Shown here piece by piece: positions 30,501 to 40,800 of a stretch of DNA of 64,000 nucleotides. A program made the position numbers and the translations under genes. Below the pieces are notes generated by a model, which was not told the origin of the DNA, searched no databases, and was given only the letters and a program-made list of their open reading frames with translations. Positions within the stretch are counted from its first letter, which is position 1. The number at the start of each line of letters is the position of its first letter. Source of the DNA: Caenorhabditis elegans (lineage: Eukaryota > Nematoda > Chromadorea > Rhabditida > Rhabditidae); the NCBI RefSeq assembly GCF_000002985.6, contig NC_003280.10:13698501-13762500 (forward strand). The letters are read 5' to 3'.

Positions 30501-30964
30501 TTTTTGTCATTTTGTACTAAAAAATCCTTTAAAAAAATTTATGTAATTTTTGTCATGGCTTTTACCAAAAAAAACTTTTTTTGACATTTTATGCAAAAAA
30601 CCATTTTTTTTTTGTTATTTCGTGCAAAAATATTTTTCTGTCATTTTGGCCATAAAAACCCAGAAAGAATTTTTTTTTCAATTTTGGGCAAAAAAAATGT
30701 TTTTTTTTGGAGTTCTGAATTTTCCAAAATTTCCAAACGTTTTTAGCTGAAATAACCGTGATTTCTACATATTTTTACCCAGAAAATTTCAAATTTTTTT
30801 CCAGATTCGAAACGTCCATCTCCTCATTATCCTTCAACGAAGACGGCTCCCAGCTTGCGATAGCCACATCCTATCAATACGAGAAGGAAATTGATCCATC
30901 ACCACTGCCAAATAATTCGATCACCATTCGCCACATTACCGATCCGGAGAGCAGACCGAAATAA
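27582..30964 (+). CDS. bub-3: BUB-3, spindle-assembly-checkpoint WD40 protein
   Basis: Exons 27582-27815, 29139-29776 and 30805-30964 give 343 aa. The ATG directly follows a TTTCCAG acceptor. The chain is a seven-bladed WD40 propeller: recognisable blades include LLAASGWDGTCRVYEV, KVAFGGVDHNVKLADI, LIVSGGWDSSVKLWDAR, ILVGTKDRKIFMYDSR and GTFATGGADGIVNIWD, plus the BUB3/RAE1-specific YQTRAVQFFPTGEAFVVSSIEGRVAVEY. BUB3 binds GLEBS motifs of BUB1 and MAD3/BUBR1 and loads them at kinetochores; in worms it also acts in anaphase and meiosis. Length and domain order are those of the family. Intron 1 contains a 1.2-kb palindrome. A second gene starts 252 bp after the stop, suggesting an operon with bub-3 first. 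Confidence 0.96.
27850..29070. mobile_element. 1.2-kb near-perfect palindrome in bub-3 intron 1
   Basis: The left end TTGCTTTAAAACATGCCCAT is mirrored by ATAGGCGTGTTTTAAAGCAA at ~29050-29070, and matching continues inward to a centre near 28460 (GGTTTTCAAAATTCAAC against GTTGAATTATGAAAACC). The arms include CGATTACTGGAATACTAAACC and CCGAGGATCCGACAAG with their inverses. The core of the arms is shared with the palindrome at 34453-35602. A poly-G run of about 15 at 28936 breaks the right arm. No transposase frame is present. Confidence 0.92.
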
Positions 30965-31215
30965 TTTTGAATTTTCGCCCTTTTTTCCATTTTTTTTCCA
31001 TTTTACGGGACTATTTTTGCTCTTTTTCCGATCTTTTTCCCCAATTCAATACACTAAGATTGTCTAATTTTACTCTTTTTCTCCAGATGAACCATGATTT
31101 ATCAAAAAAAGTTGAGAAAAATAGCCCTAGAACGGAGATTTTCACCGATTTTTTATTTTTTCTAAATTTTTAAATTTTTTTACCTCCCAAAACCAGTGAA
31201 AAACCCCCATTCCAG
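30965..31215 (+). promoter_or_regulatory. intercistronic region, probable SL2 trans-splice site
   Basis: 252 bp between the bub-3 stop and the next ATG, the last bases being CCCCCATTCCAG directly before ATG. T-rich stretches (e.g. 31142-31180) fill the interval. Close same-strand spacing plus an acceptor at the ATG is the usual worm operon layout; the assignment of SL2 rather than SL1 is inference. Confidence 0.5.
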
Positions 31216-32948
31216 ATGCCAAAAGGAGACTATCCATCGCTGGCCGAGTACGCGGAGGCTCAAAAGAAAATGGGCAGCTGCTTGCCGGAATTTCGAGCCA
31301 CAATGATTAGATCTGTGCAAATTGGCGCTGGTTTTGGCGTTCCTTTTGGGTTTTATGTCGCGTGGCGGTAGGATTTTGGGGCAACATTTGGGGTTTTTTT
31401 TTTGGTAAAAATTGTGAAAAAAAAATTTTTTCATAAAAAATTTTTCGGCAAAAAATGCCTTTTTGCCTAAAAAATTTTTTAATGCATTTTTTACAATTTT
31501 ACAGTTTTTAGTAAAAAAAAATTGAAAAATATGGGCAAAAACTAGGTTTTTGGCCTAAAAAGTATTTTTGCCTAAAAAGAAAAGTTCGACCAAAAAAAAA
31601 ATAATAAAAAAAGTTTTTTATTTTAAAAAATTTCGTCCAAAAAGGCAACAATTTATTTTTGGCCTAAAAAATGTCTCTTTGCCAAATGTTTTGTTGATTG
31701 AAAATTTGGCCAAAAAGGGATTTTTTGCCTAAAACTTGTTTTTTCGATTAAAAAAAATTTGGTCCAAAAAGGCAAAAATGTCTTTTTGCCTAAAACAAAA
31801 AAAAAACATTTAGGGCCAAAAAACGGTTTTTTGCCTAAACAAATTTTTTAAAATTAAAACAACTTCGGCCAAAAACGTCAAAAACAGTCTTTTTGCCTAA
31901 AAAAAGTTTGTTTAAAAAAAAATGTTTTGCACTTTTTACAAGATTTAACGAACTTTTTACAGTTTTCAGTGAAAAATAAATAAAAAAATTCAGGCAAAAA
32001 AGGCAAAAAAACCTTATTTTGCCAAAAAAAAAAATGTTTTTTTCTCATTTTTACGAGTTTGAACGAACTTTACATTTTTCAGTAAAACAATTAAAAACTC
32101 GGCCAAAAATAAACAAAAACCCATTTTTTAAAAGCATTTTTACAAGATTTAACGGATTTTTCACAGTTCTCAATAAAAAATATTTAAAAATTCGGGCAAA
32201 AAAGGCAAAAAAATGCTGATAAAATTTTTTTTTGATTAAAAACAATTTTTTAACCCAAAAAAGCTTTTTTTGCCTAAAAAAATTTTTTTTTTATAAAAGA
32301 AAAATTCGGCCAAAAACAGCAAAGAAGTGTTTTGTCCTAAAAAATTTTTTTTTGAGAAAAATATTCGGCAAATAAAAAAACAAATTTTTTGTGCTAAATT
32401 TTTTCCTGATGAAAAAAATTGGTCAAAAAGGCAAAAAAGGATTTTTTGCCTTAAAAATTTTTAAATGCATTTTTACAAGTTTAAACAGAGTTTTTACAGT
32501 TTCAATAGTAAACATTTTACAAAATTCGACCAGAAAAGGCAAAAAATTGTTTTTTTGCCTAAAAATGTTCCTTGAAAAAAAAAATTCGGCCAAAAAAAAA
32601 AAGGTCGCCTAAAAAAATTTTTTTCATCTTAAAAAAATTTTTTGCACCTAATTTTTTATTGCATTTTTACACAGACTTTTTACAGTTTTTAGTAAAAAAT
32701 TTAGAAAAATTTTTGCTTTTTTTACAAGTTTGAACGGACTTTTTACAGGTTTCAGCCAAAAACAAGATTTTTGGCCAAAAAATGCACAAGTAAGGCCTAA
32801 AAAAATGTTTTTTTCCAGACAACACGGCCGACACCTCAAGCCATTCCTGGGAAAATCATTTGCCACGTGGCTGACGTCAACACTGACATTCACTTGTCTT
32901 GGACTGATGGGCGGCACGTACAGTTGTCTGCGCGTCAAATTTGAATAA
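31216..32948 (+). CDS. small two-helix membrane protein, TMEM141-like (tentative)
   Basis: Exons 31216-31367 and 32819-32948 join in phase to 93 aa. The N-terminal part YPSLAEYAEAQKKMGSC is followed by a first hydrophobic segment with small residues (IGAGFGVPFGFYVAW), a basic loop RRQHGRHLKPFLGK, and a second hydrophobic segment WLTSTLTFTCLGLMGGTYSC ending LRVKFE. The pattern 'P-x-L-x-EYA-x-x-Q ... GxGxxFG ... GG/GSxxSY/YS ... RV' resembles metazoan TMEM141; glycine-rich helix pairs of this size are also typical of mitochondrial inner-membrane proteins such as ROMO1. Either is possible from sequence alone. AATAAA overlaps the stop (32944-32949) and another follows at 33017. Confidence 0.72.
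31440..32800 (+). repeat. TTTTTTGCCTAAAAA / TTCGGCCAAAAA intron repeat
   Basis: The 1.45-kb intron of the TMEM141-like gene is built of loosely repeated 50-80 bp units containing TTTTTGCCTAAAA, TTCGGCCAAAAA and TTTTACAAGTTTGAACGGACTTTTTACAG. Divergence is too high to define one period. Confidence 0.65.
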
Positions 32949-33229
32949 ATATCTGAATATTTATCTAGTTTTTGTTGTTGTAGAAATTTTCAAATTTTTT
33001 CAAATTGTGTTGTAGTAATAAATAAAACAAACTGAAGCTTTTCATCGCCACGTCATATCATTTTTCCACATTGTCTCCCATCTTTTATGCCAGCACTTAA
33101 TTTTGTTTGTGCAAAAACAAATTGCTGACGATGCTTTTGTGATAAGCAAGATAAGCCGGCAAAAAACCGGTTTTTGGGGTGCTGAACGCATTCGTTTTTA
33201 AGTTAAAACTAGTTTACGACTCGAAAATT

Positions 33230-34020
33230 CGAGGTTTTTCGATAAAAATCGATAATTTTTTTAAACATTTCCATTAATAAACGTTTTAAAACTTTAAAAT
33301 CGGAATTCGTGGCCAGACCCAAGTCGAAAGAAATATCAACATGTACCTTTAATAGTTACGGTAGGCTTGTATACATTTTTTAAGCGCGGATCCAAATTTT
33401 TGTCACTTTCATTGATCAAAAATAGCTTAACGCGTTTGTTTATTATTTTACAACTTGAAAATTCGAGATTTTAAGTTGTAAGTCGTCCTTTATCAGCAAT
33501 ATTCGCGGTGAGACCCACTTCAAAAGTTCATCATGTCCTTTGAAGGGTTACGGTCGTCACTAAAACGGGGTTTCGGGATTTTTTTACTCACTGAACCAAC
33601 TTTTCGTTGTTTCTATTTATAGGAGATAGCTTACCGCATTTATTTTCAATTTTATAACTAAAAAATTTGGATTCTTAATCAATTCAAGCGGAAAATTAGT
33701 AAAAATCGGCTTTCGTGGCGAAACCCAACTCAAAAAGATCGTCGTGTCCCTTTAAGGGTTACAGTAGGCGCCAAATCAATTTTCTTTATTTTCTTCGAGA
33801 GTTTTTTGAAGGTTTTTCCTCCCGCTGACTCAACTTTTCGTACTTTTCATTAATAAAAAACAGCTTAACGCATTTTTTTTTCAAATTTTACACAATAAAA
33901 ATCTCGATTTTAAATCAATATCAAGCGGAAAATCAGTAAAAATCTTCTTTCGTGGTGAGACCCGACCTCAAAATAGAATGATGTTCCTTGAAAGATTACG
34001 GTCGGCGCGAACGCAATTTT
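33230..34020 (+). repeat. degenerate ~200-240-bp tandem repeat
   Basis: Four units with the shared core TTCGTGGCGAGACCCAACTCAAA...TCGTGTCCCTTTAAGGGTTACGGT, cores near 33310, 33505, 33718 and 33955. Each is preceded by AGCTTAACGCATTT...TCAATATCAAGCGGAAAATC. They are diverged (roughly one base in four by eye). The GTGGCGAGACCC core recurs at 37465-37680. Confidence 0.8.
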
Positions 34021-34452
34021 TTCGTTTAAATGGAATTTTATTGTTTTTAAAATGATTTTTTTGTTTTTTCCACGCGCTGACCCATTTTTTCGTCGTTTTC
34101 ATTGATAAGAAATCAGATATTATCATTTTTCGTCACCATTATCGTAGAGATTCGTCGATTTTACCACAATTGTCCCATCTTTCACAATAGATCTTTTTCT
34201 GAAATTAACAAGCCAAAATTTGATCAGAATGCGCCAATTTCTTCTTCCGTAATAGTGTACAAGAGAGATGTACTTTGTCCTCTTTCGACTACTCACGTTT
34301 AGTCGCAAAATACACCCACCCAGCAGTCACCAACCACTGATAAAAGGTGATCAGTTGCATCACTTTTGAAATTTTCGTTGGATTTTCTTTCGGCTAGAAA
34401 GGTACAAATTATCCCTATAAAGTGCGCCGGTATCGCCCCAGAAAATCAATTT

Positions 34453-35602
34453 TTAAAGGTGGTGTAGGCGAATTTTTTTTAATTGCTTTATTAGACTCGA
34501 AATTGGCTCTGAAAACACCGAATTTCAAAATGAAACTTCTTGAAAACTTCTCAAAAAAAAAGTTATGACGGCTCAAAAAATGGCCTAAAATTGATTAAAA
34601 TTTGAAATTTGACCTACTTGTCAGCGCTGTCAGCTGGGAACTTTTTTTTTGAAATCACCGTCAAATTTTAAAGGTGGAGTAGCGCCAGTGGGGAAATTGC
34701 TTTAAAACACGCCTATAGTACCACAATGACCGAATATCATTATTAAAAAATTCAAAAAAATTTCCTAAATTTTATATGATTTTTTGAAAATTGAAAAAAT
34801 CTCAGTTTTCCCCCCTAATTCCTATTTGAATTACCGCCAATTGAATTTGTTCGATGGAGCGCGCTTGCACGTTTTTAAATTTATTTATTTTATTTTTTTT
34901 TTGTTATTTTCCACCGATTTTTAATGTTTTCAGTGTGTTTTTGCTTGAATTTTAGAGAAAAAGTCAAAATAAATGCAAATTTTCGATTAAAAAGCAAGCG
35001 TACAGGCGTAAATCAGTTCGAAATCGTTTAAAACCGTTACTTTTTCATTTTACGCCTGTACGCTTGCTTTTTACTCGAAAATATGCATTTATTTTGACTT
35101 TTTCTCTAAAATTCAAGCAAAAACACACTGAAAACATTAAAAATCGGTGGAAAATACCAAAAAAATAAAATAAATAAATTTAAAAACGTGCAATCGCGCT
35201 CCACCGAACGAATTCAATTGGCGGAAATTTAAATAGGAATTAGTCAAAAACTGAGATTTTTTCAATTTTCAAAAAATCATATAAAATTTAGGAACTTTTT
35301 TTTGAACTTTTTCATCATGATATTCGGTCATTGTGGTATCATAGGCATGTTTTAAAGCAATTTCCCCACTGGCTCTACTCCACCTTTAAAATTTGACGGT
35401 GATTTCAAAAAAAAAGTTCCCAGCTGACAGCGCTGACAAGTAGGTCAAATTACGAATTTTAATCAATTTTAGGCCATTTTTTGAGCCGTCATAACTTTTT
35501 TTTGAGAAGTTTTCAAGAAGTTTCATTTTGAAATTCGGTGTTTTCAGAGACAATTTTGAGTCTAATAAAGCAATTAAACAATTTCGACTACACCACCTTT
35601 AA
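34453..35602. mobile_element. concentric palindrome with AAAGGTGG ends at two depths
   Basis: Outer ends: TTTTAAAGGTGGTGTAG at 34451 against CTACACCACCTTTAA at 35588. Inner ends: TTTTAAAGGTGGAGTAGCG at ~34667 against CTCTACTCCACCTTTAAAAT at ~35394. The inner arms carry GGGGAAATTGCTTTAAAACA, AATGACCGAATATCAT and TCCTATTTGAATTACCGCC, as in the bub-3 intron palindrome. The centre is near 35028 (AAGCAAGCGTACAGGCGTAAA and its inverse). Both levels are flanked by TTAA/TTTAAA, compatible with TTAA-type target sites. No protein-coding capacity. Confidence 0.9.
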
Positions 35603-36059
35603 TCTAGAAAACTGTCATTTTCACCGGAAAAAAAGGTCAAAAATCAGCGCGGCTATCACCGTTCTATCAATCAAAAGTTCGTGCACTTTTGGCAAACCGA
35701 TTTTTTCGTTCCAAAATTTATTTTTTCGCCGCTTCGGCAGACACCAGTTGGTGTCAATAAGTTGCAGCCAAGAGAGAAAATTGAAAAAAAAACAAAACAA
35801 AGAACGTCTGATCTTAAATCTTTCTTGTTTTTGTCTTAAAATGTACTTTTTTCTTTAAATTTTCGCTTTTTTAAAGTGTTTTTCAACAGAAAATACACAA
35901 ATTTTCACCGAGAGCTTTAAAATTTTTTCCTCGGGGAGTACACAGGCTCCGTAGACCGACACATGGCCCCATTTTCGGAATTTTTCTTGGAGAAGGCTCG
36001 TTTATTTGGGCCCATTTAAGAGTATATTTGAGCAAAAAAAAAAATAAAAAAAGGGCAAA

Positions 36060-36412
36060 TTTTCGCCTTTGGCTTTAGCTTTGGCTTAGGCGCAGGCTAA
36101 GGCTCAGGCTAAGGCTCAGGCTTTGGCTCAGGTTTAGGCATAAGCTTAGGCGTAGGCTTAGGCATAGGCTCAGGGTGAGGCTATGCTTACAATTAGCCTT
36201 TGGCTTTAGCTTTGGCTTAGGCGCAGGCTTAGCTTTTAGGCTTAGGCTTAGGCTTAGGGTTCGGCTTAGGCCTTCGACTTAGGCCTTCGCTTAGGCTTAG
36301 GCTGAGCCTGAAGCTTAGGCCTAGGCTTCGACATAGGCTTAAACTTTGTTTTAGGCTCAAGCTTGGCTTAGGCTTAGGCCCAGGCTTAGGCTCAAGCTTA
36401 GGCTTCGGTTGT
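36060..36412 (+). repeat. interstitial TTAGGC array
   Basis: About fifty degenerate hexamers (GGCTTAGGC, GGCTCAGGC, GGCTTTGGC). A ~35-bp block, CCTTTGGCTTTAGCTTTGGC with flanks, occurs twice (36065 and 36196), so part of the array arose by segmental duplication. Confidence 0.92.
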
Positions 36413-36714
36413 AAAAAATCCCAAAAAAGCACATTTATGACTGTGGCCGAGTTTTCTCTCTTCTCGGCCACATAAGGTTACTTATGTCATATGCTTTAAC
36501 TGCCGACTTGTTACAAAAAAGTAAGATCGAAATTAGGCAAATTCGGCGCAATTGCCGGTTTGCCGGAAATTTTTGATTCCGGCAAATTGGCGATTTGCCG
36601 GAAAAAAAATTGTTCCACCCCTGATACACTGCCTAACTTGAATTGAGATAGAACAATAAACAGAACATTTTCTATTTCTTACAACAACAACACCAACTAC
36701 TAGTACTCGGTGGT

Positions 36715-36780
36715 TCTCGTCTCTCCCGGGCCGTCTAGTTGTCTCTGCGTCTCTCTCTGTCTCTCTATCATCCGCTGTGT
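36715..36780 (+). promoter_or_regulatory. putative promoter motif CTGCGTCTCTCTC
   Basis: TTGTCTCTGCGTCTCTCTCT followed by more CT repeats and, at ~36815-36845, CGACGACGAGG. A TCTCTGCGTCTCT box with flanking pyrimidines is a known recurrent core element in Caenorhabditis promoters. It lies about 1.1 kb before the ATG at 37851, so it could start a 5' UTR exon of that gene. Confidence 0.45.
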
Positions 36781-37022
36781 TCGGGTCCGCCCTACACACA
36801 ATTCCCGTGTGTCACCTCGAAGACGAGGCAACGACGACGAGGATGGTTTTGGGCTTTTTTTTTTTGCTTTAGGGCCATAGTTTTTTTCCAATTTTTGCCG
36901 GTTTCTGAGGAAAAATCGAGCTTTTTAAAAGTTTTTCCGAAAAAAAAAGCAAAAATTTTGAATTCCCGCTAAAATTAAATTGGCACTCATTAGTTTTTTT
37001 TTAAAAAGAAAACTGTATGTGG

Positions 37023-37373
37023 TCATAAATTGAAATGGAAGAATTTGCCGCCGAACTAGGCCATTTTGGCTCGGCCATATCTGGGGGAGATTTACGGCGC
37101 GTTGTGTGTCGCGTCGCGGCTCGATTTCAGTTGTGGAGTACACGACTTTCGGAAAAAAGTGTGTTTTTTCTGTTGAAAAAGCCATGTTTTTGACATCTTA
37201 CAACTCGTGTTTTGTACGAAATTCATCCGGCCTGGGTCTCGCAACGAATCTCTACAGTATCAACTGAAATCGAGCCGCGACGCGATATGCAACGCGCCGT
37301 AAATCTACCCCAGATATGGACGAGGAGCCAAAATGTGGCCTAGTTCGGCCTAAACTCTTCCATTTCAATTTAT
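37023..37373. mobile_element. 350-bp inverted repeat, arms ~115-165 bp
   Basis: CATAAATTGAAATGGAAGA at 37023 pairs with CTTCCATTTCAATTTATG at 37356. GAACTAGGCCATTTTGGCTC, ATATCTGGGGGAGATTTACGG and GTCGCGTCGCGGCTCGATTT all have inverse partners at 37262-37345. The centre is near 37198. Non-coding, MITE-like. Confidence 0.88.
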
Positions 37374-37424
37374 GAGGGAAGCTAGAAGTCCGTGAACTCT
37401 GTCTTGTGTAAGAAATTCGACCGG

Positions 37425-37680
37425 CCTGGTCTCGCAACGAATCTCTACAGAATCTACAGTAGCTTGTCGTGGCGAGACCCTCGTTTCAAGGAATTCCTCA
37501 TTTTCAGAAGCCTCGAATCGATTTGTGATATTTTGAAAAAAATTGAATTTTAGGTCCAATTTTCAAAAATTTAAAGAAATTGGCTAAAAAAAATTCACCT
37601 CATGAGGGTCTCGCCACGATTTGACTACTGTACAGCTTCTTCGTGAAATCGAATTTCGTTGCGGGACCCAAGTAAAATCT
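37425..37680. repeat. GTCTCGCAACGAATCTCTACAG inverted repeats
   Basis: GGTCTCGCAACGAATCTCTA occurs at 37232 and 37430; GTCGTGGCGAGACCCTCGT at 37468 faces TGAGGGTCTCGCCACGATT at 37603; GAATTTCGTTGCGGGACCC at 37653 closes the set. They look like nested remnants of the GGCGAGACCC family. Confidence 0.65.
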
Positions 37681-37850
37681 CAAAAATCTCTCCAGAGCTA
37701 TCTGTTGGTGGTGGTGGTCACTCACTTGTTGTTTGTTACATTTTGTCGCTTTTTCTTCTTCTCTTATCACCACCGCCCGGGGTTCGTTTTCTCTCGTTTT
37801 TTCTCAATTTTGCAGTCAAAAAACCCAAAAAACCCCCAAATTTCCTGCAG

Positions 37851-40800
37851 ATGACGTACGATTTGTCTCGCTTGACACAGGATCTTCCACACGAAACATC
37901 AGAGCCGTCGCCGAAATCGGCGTCGACGCTCAGCTTGCCACCCGGGTTAGTAGTACACGTCAGAGTGTGTTATTTCGGTTTGATCTACGTTGATCTACAA
38001 ATAATGCGGACAGAGTTTTCAACTGATTTCGCATGATTAAGAGCGCGCTGACGTCACCTATTTTTGGGCAAAAAATTCCAAAATTCCCGCTTTTTTTGGA
38101 GACCAAACCGTAATAGGACACGTGACACACTGTTTTCGTCGTGTTTTCAACAAGAAAACAGAAAATAAATTAGAAAATGATTTCATCCTAAAAAATTCCA
38201 GCGAATCGGACCAAAACGGGAACACGTCGAGTCACGAGGGTGTCACACCACCACGTCGCCGCTGCACCATAAGCCGCTCATCGTCAATCGACTCGATTTC
38301 TGGGGTAATTTATTGTGAAAAATCACATTAAAAATCATTGAAAACCATTCATCAGGAAACACTAATCAGCGAGTATTTCTCGTCCGACGAGCTCGACAAG
38401 CTGAGCACTGCACTTAGCGAGGTAACTTTTTAAACTTTTGCGCGGAAACTCACAGATTTTGGCGTAAAAAACGCGAAAATCGCCCAATTTTTACTTGAAA
38501 ACCGCCGCAAAAATTCATCGATCACCTTGTAATGAGGCACAACACTGTGTGTACAAATGTTGCAAGTGAGAAGGTGTTTCACGTGAACGGCAGGCATACG
38601 TACACACAGGACAAAGTCCACTCATTCACTCATCATCAGAAGGCATTTATATACAATTAATTGGGATGCGTCAGCTGGAGGATGCAGGGGAGAATAGGGG
38701 TAAAAGAACACACTGTGACAATATATATTTATAATATTGAAAATTGTGTGAAAAATTACGGTGCTGGGAGCAGGCCTTGTGCCGGTTTTTTTTCTTGAAA
38801 AACCGAAAAATTTTGGGTCAAATTTGCCTGAAAAGTGCAATTTTTGTTGTATGTGATATTATCGAACCCGGAATGAGTCCTAATTGCGAAAAAGAAACTC
38901 GTAAATCGACAGGGATCCCTCGTAGATCGACAAGAACTCCTCGCAAATCGACAAAAGCTCCTCGTAAATCTACAAGAACTCCTTGTAAATTGACAATAAC
39001 TCCTCGTAAATCCACAAGACCTCTTCGTAAATAGACAAAGAATCCTCGTAAATCTACAAGCAATCCTCGTAAATCGACAAGAACTCCTCGTAAATCGGCA
39101 AGAACTCCTCGTAATTCGACAAGAACTCCTCGTAAATCCACAAGGACTCCTTGTAAATTGACAATAACTCCTCGTAAATCGACAAAAACTCATCGTAAAT
39201 CGACAAGAAAACCTCGTAAATCGACAAAAAACTCCTCGTAAATCGACAAGTACTCCTCGTAAATCGACAAGGATCTCTCGTAAATCGACATGGAATCTTC
39301 GTAAATCGACAATATGATCGTTGATTTCTCCGATTCTTGTCAACTTTGTGTTATCAGTGATCGGCCGATATTATTATTATTATGATTAGATTTTTTATCA
39401 AATCAGGAAGTGTGTTTGTCCCACACAAAAGTTGTCTCGATTTCTTCCACGTGGTTGTTTATTGTATACGCCAGCCAGCCAGCGCCGCTGTGTCGTATCA
39501 ATCATTTCTTGACCGGGGAAATGTTGTTTTCCTCTATTTGTAGGGATTTTGTTTCGACGAAGCTATGAAACCCTTTATCGGGTAGTTTCACGTGGTATCA
39601 GAATGTCCCATTTCGATTTGATCTCCGAAAATTGCGGGATTTTAGAGGCAGAATTTTAAACTGATCTACCATGGTTAGGAGTGTGCTAACGTCAGACTCT
39701 TCTGTGGAAAATATTCCCACATTTTTTGGAGATCAAACCGCAATAGAACAGCCTGACACCATGTGTAGTTTTGTGGCTGGGTCAAATCGTGGTAAGACCT
39801 ATCCAACCACCACAAACGGCTCATAACTTCACGTGATCTTCGCTCTCTGACGTCATTATGCATTATCTCGCTGTGTGGTCCTTGACCACCACACCGCTGC
39901 AGCGACGGTGGCGGGAAGAAATGTACTTTGACCGAGGCCGGGGGGGTGATCTCCGGGAAGAGTTGGAATAAACGTTCGATCAACGTATAGAAAGGAAACG
40001 ATTTCTTTTTCCGGCAAATCGGCAAATTGCCGGAATTGAAAATTTCGGGCAAATCGGCAGATTGCCGGAATTAAAAATTTCAGGAAAATCAGCAAATTGC
40101 CGGAATTGCAAATTTCCGGCAAATCGGCAAATTGCGGGATTTGAAAATTTCCGGCAAACCGGCAAATTGCCGGAATTGAAATTTCCAGCAAATTTGCAAA
40201 TTGCCGGAATTGAAATTTCCAGCAAATTTGCAAATTGCCGGAATTGAAAATTTCCAAAAAAATCGGCAAAATGACGGAATTGAAAATTTCCGGGAAATCG
40301 GTAAATTGCCGGAACTGAAATTTTCCGGCAAATCGGCAAGTTGCCGGAATTGAAAATTTCCGGCAATCCGGCAAATTGACGGGATTTAAAATTTCTGCCA
40401 ACCAGTAAGTTGCCGGAATTGAAAATTTCCGGCAATCCGGCAAATTGACGGAATTAAATATTTCCGGCAAATTCGCAAATTGCCGCAATTGAACATTTCC
40501 GGCAATCCGGCAAATTGACGGAATTAAACATTTCCGGCAAATTCGCAAATTGCCGCAATTGAACATTTCCGGCAATTCGAGAAGATATACCGGAATTACC
40601 GGAATTGAAATCTTCAGGAAATCGGCGAAATTGCCGGAATTGAAAATTTCCGGCAAATCGGTAAATTGCCGGAAATGAAAATTTCCAAAAAATCGGCAAA
40701 ATGACGGAATTGAAAAACTCCGGCGATCCGGCAAATTGCCGCAATTGAACATATCCGGCAATTCGAGAAGTTGCTTCAATTGAAAATTCCGGCAAATCGG

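Larger units (their letters stand above)
32949..37850. other. repeat-filled intergenic region
   Basis: 4.9 kb without a supported exon chain. Its blocks (a ~210-bp tandem repeat, a 1.15-kb palindrome, a TTAGGC array, a CCGGCAAATTGCC copy, two inverted repeats) are listed separately. 34080-34445 and 35610-36050 hold nothing I can name. Confidence 0.6.

Noticed and set aside
38756-39343. 195-codon minus-strand frame rich in DLRGVLV/FTRSSCR
   Set aside because: It is produced by the 21-bp minisatellite whose period is a multiple of three; no splice or start context.
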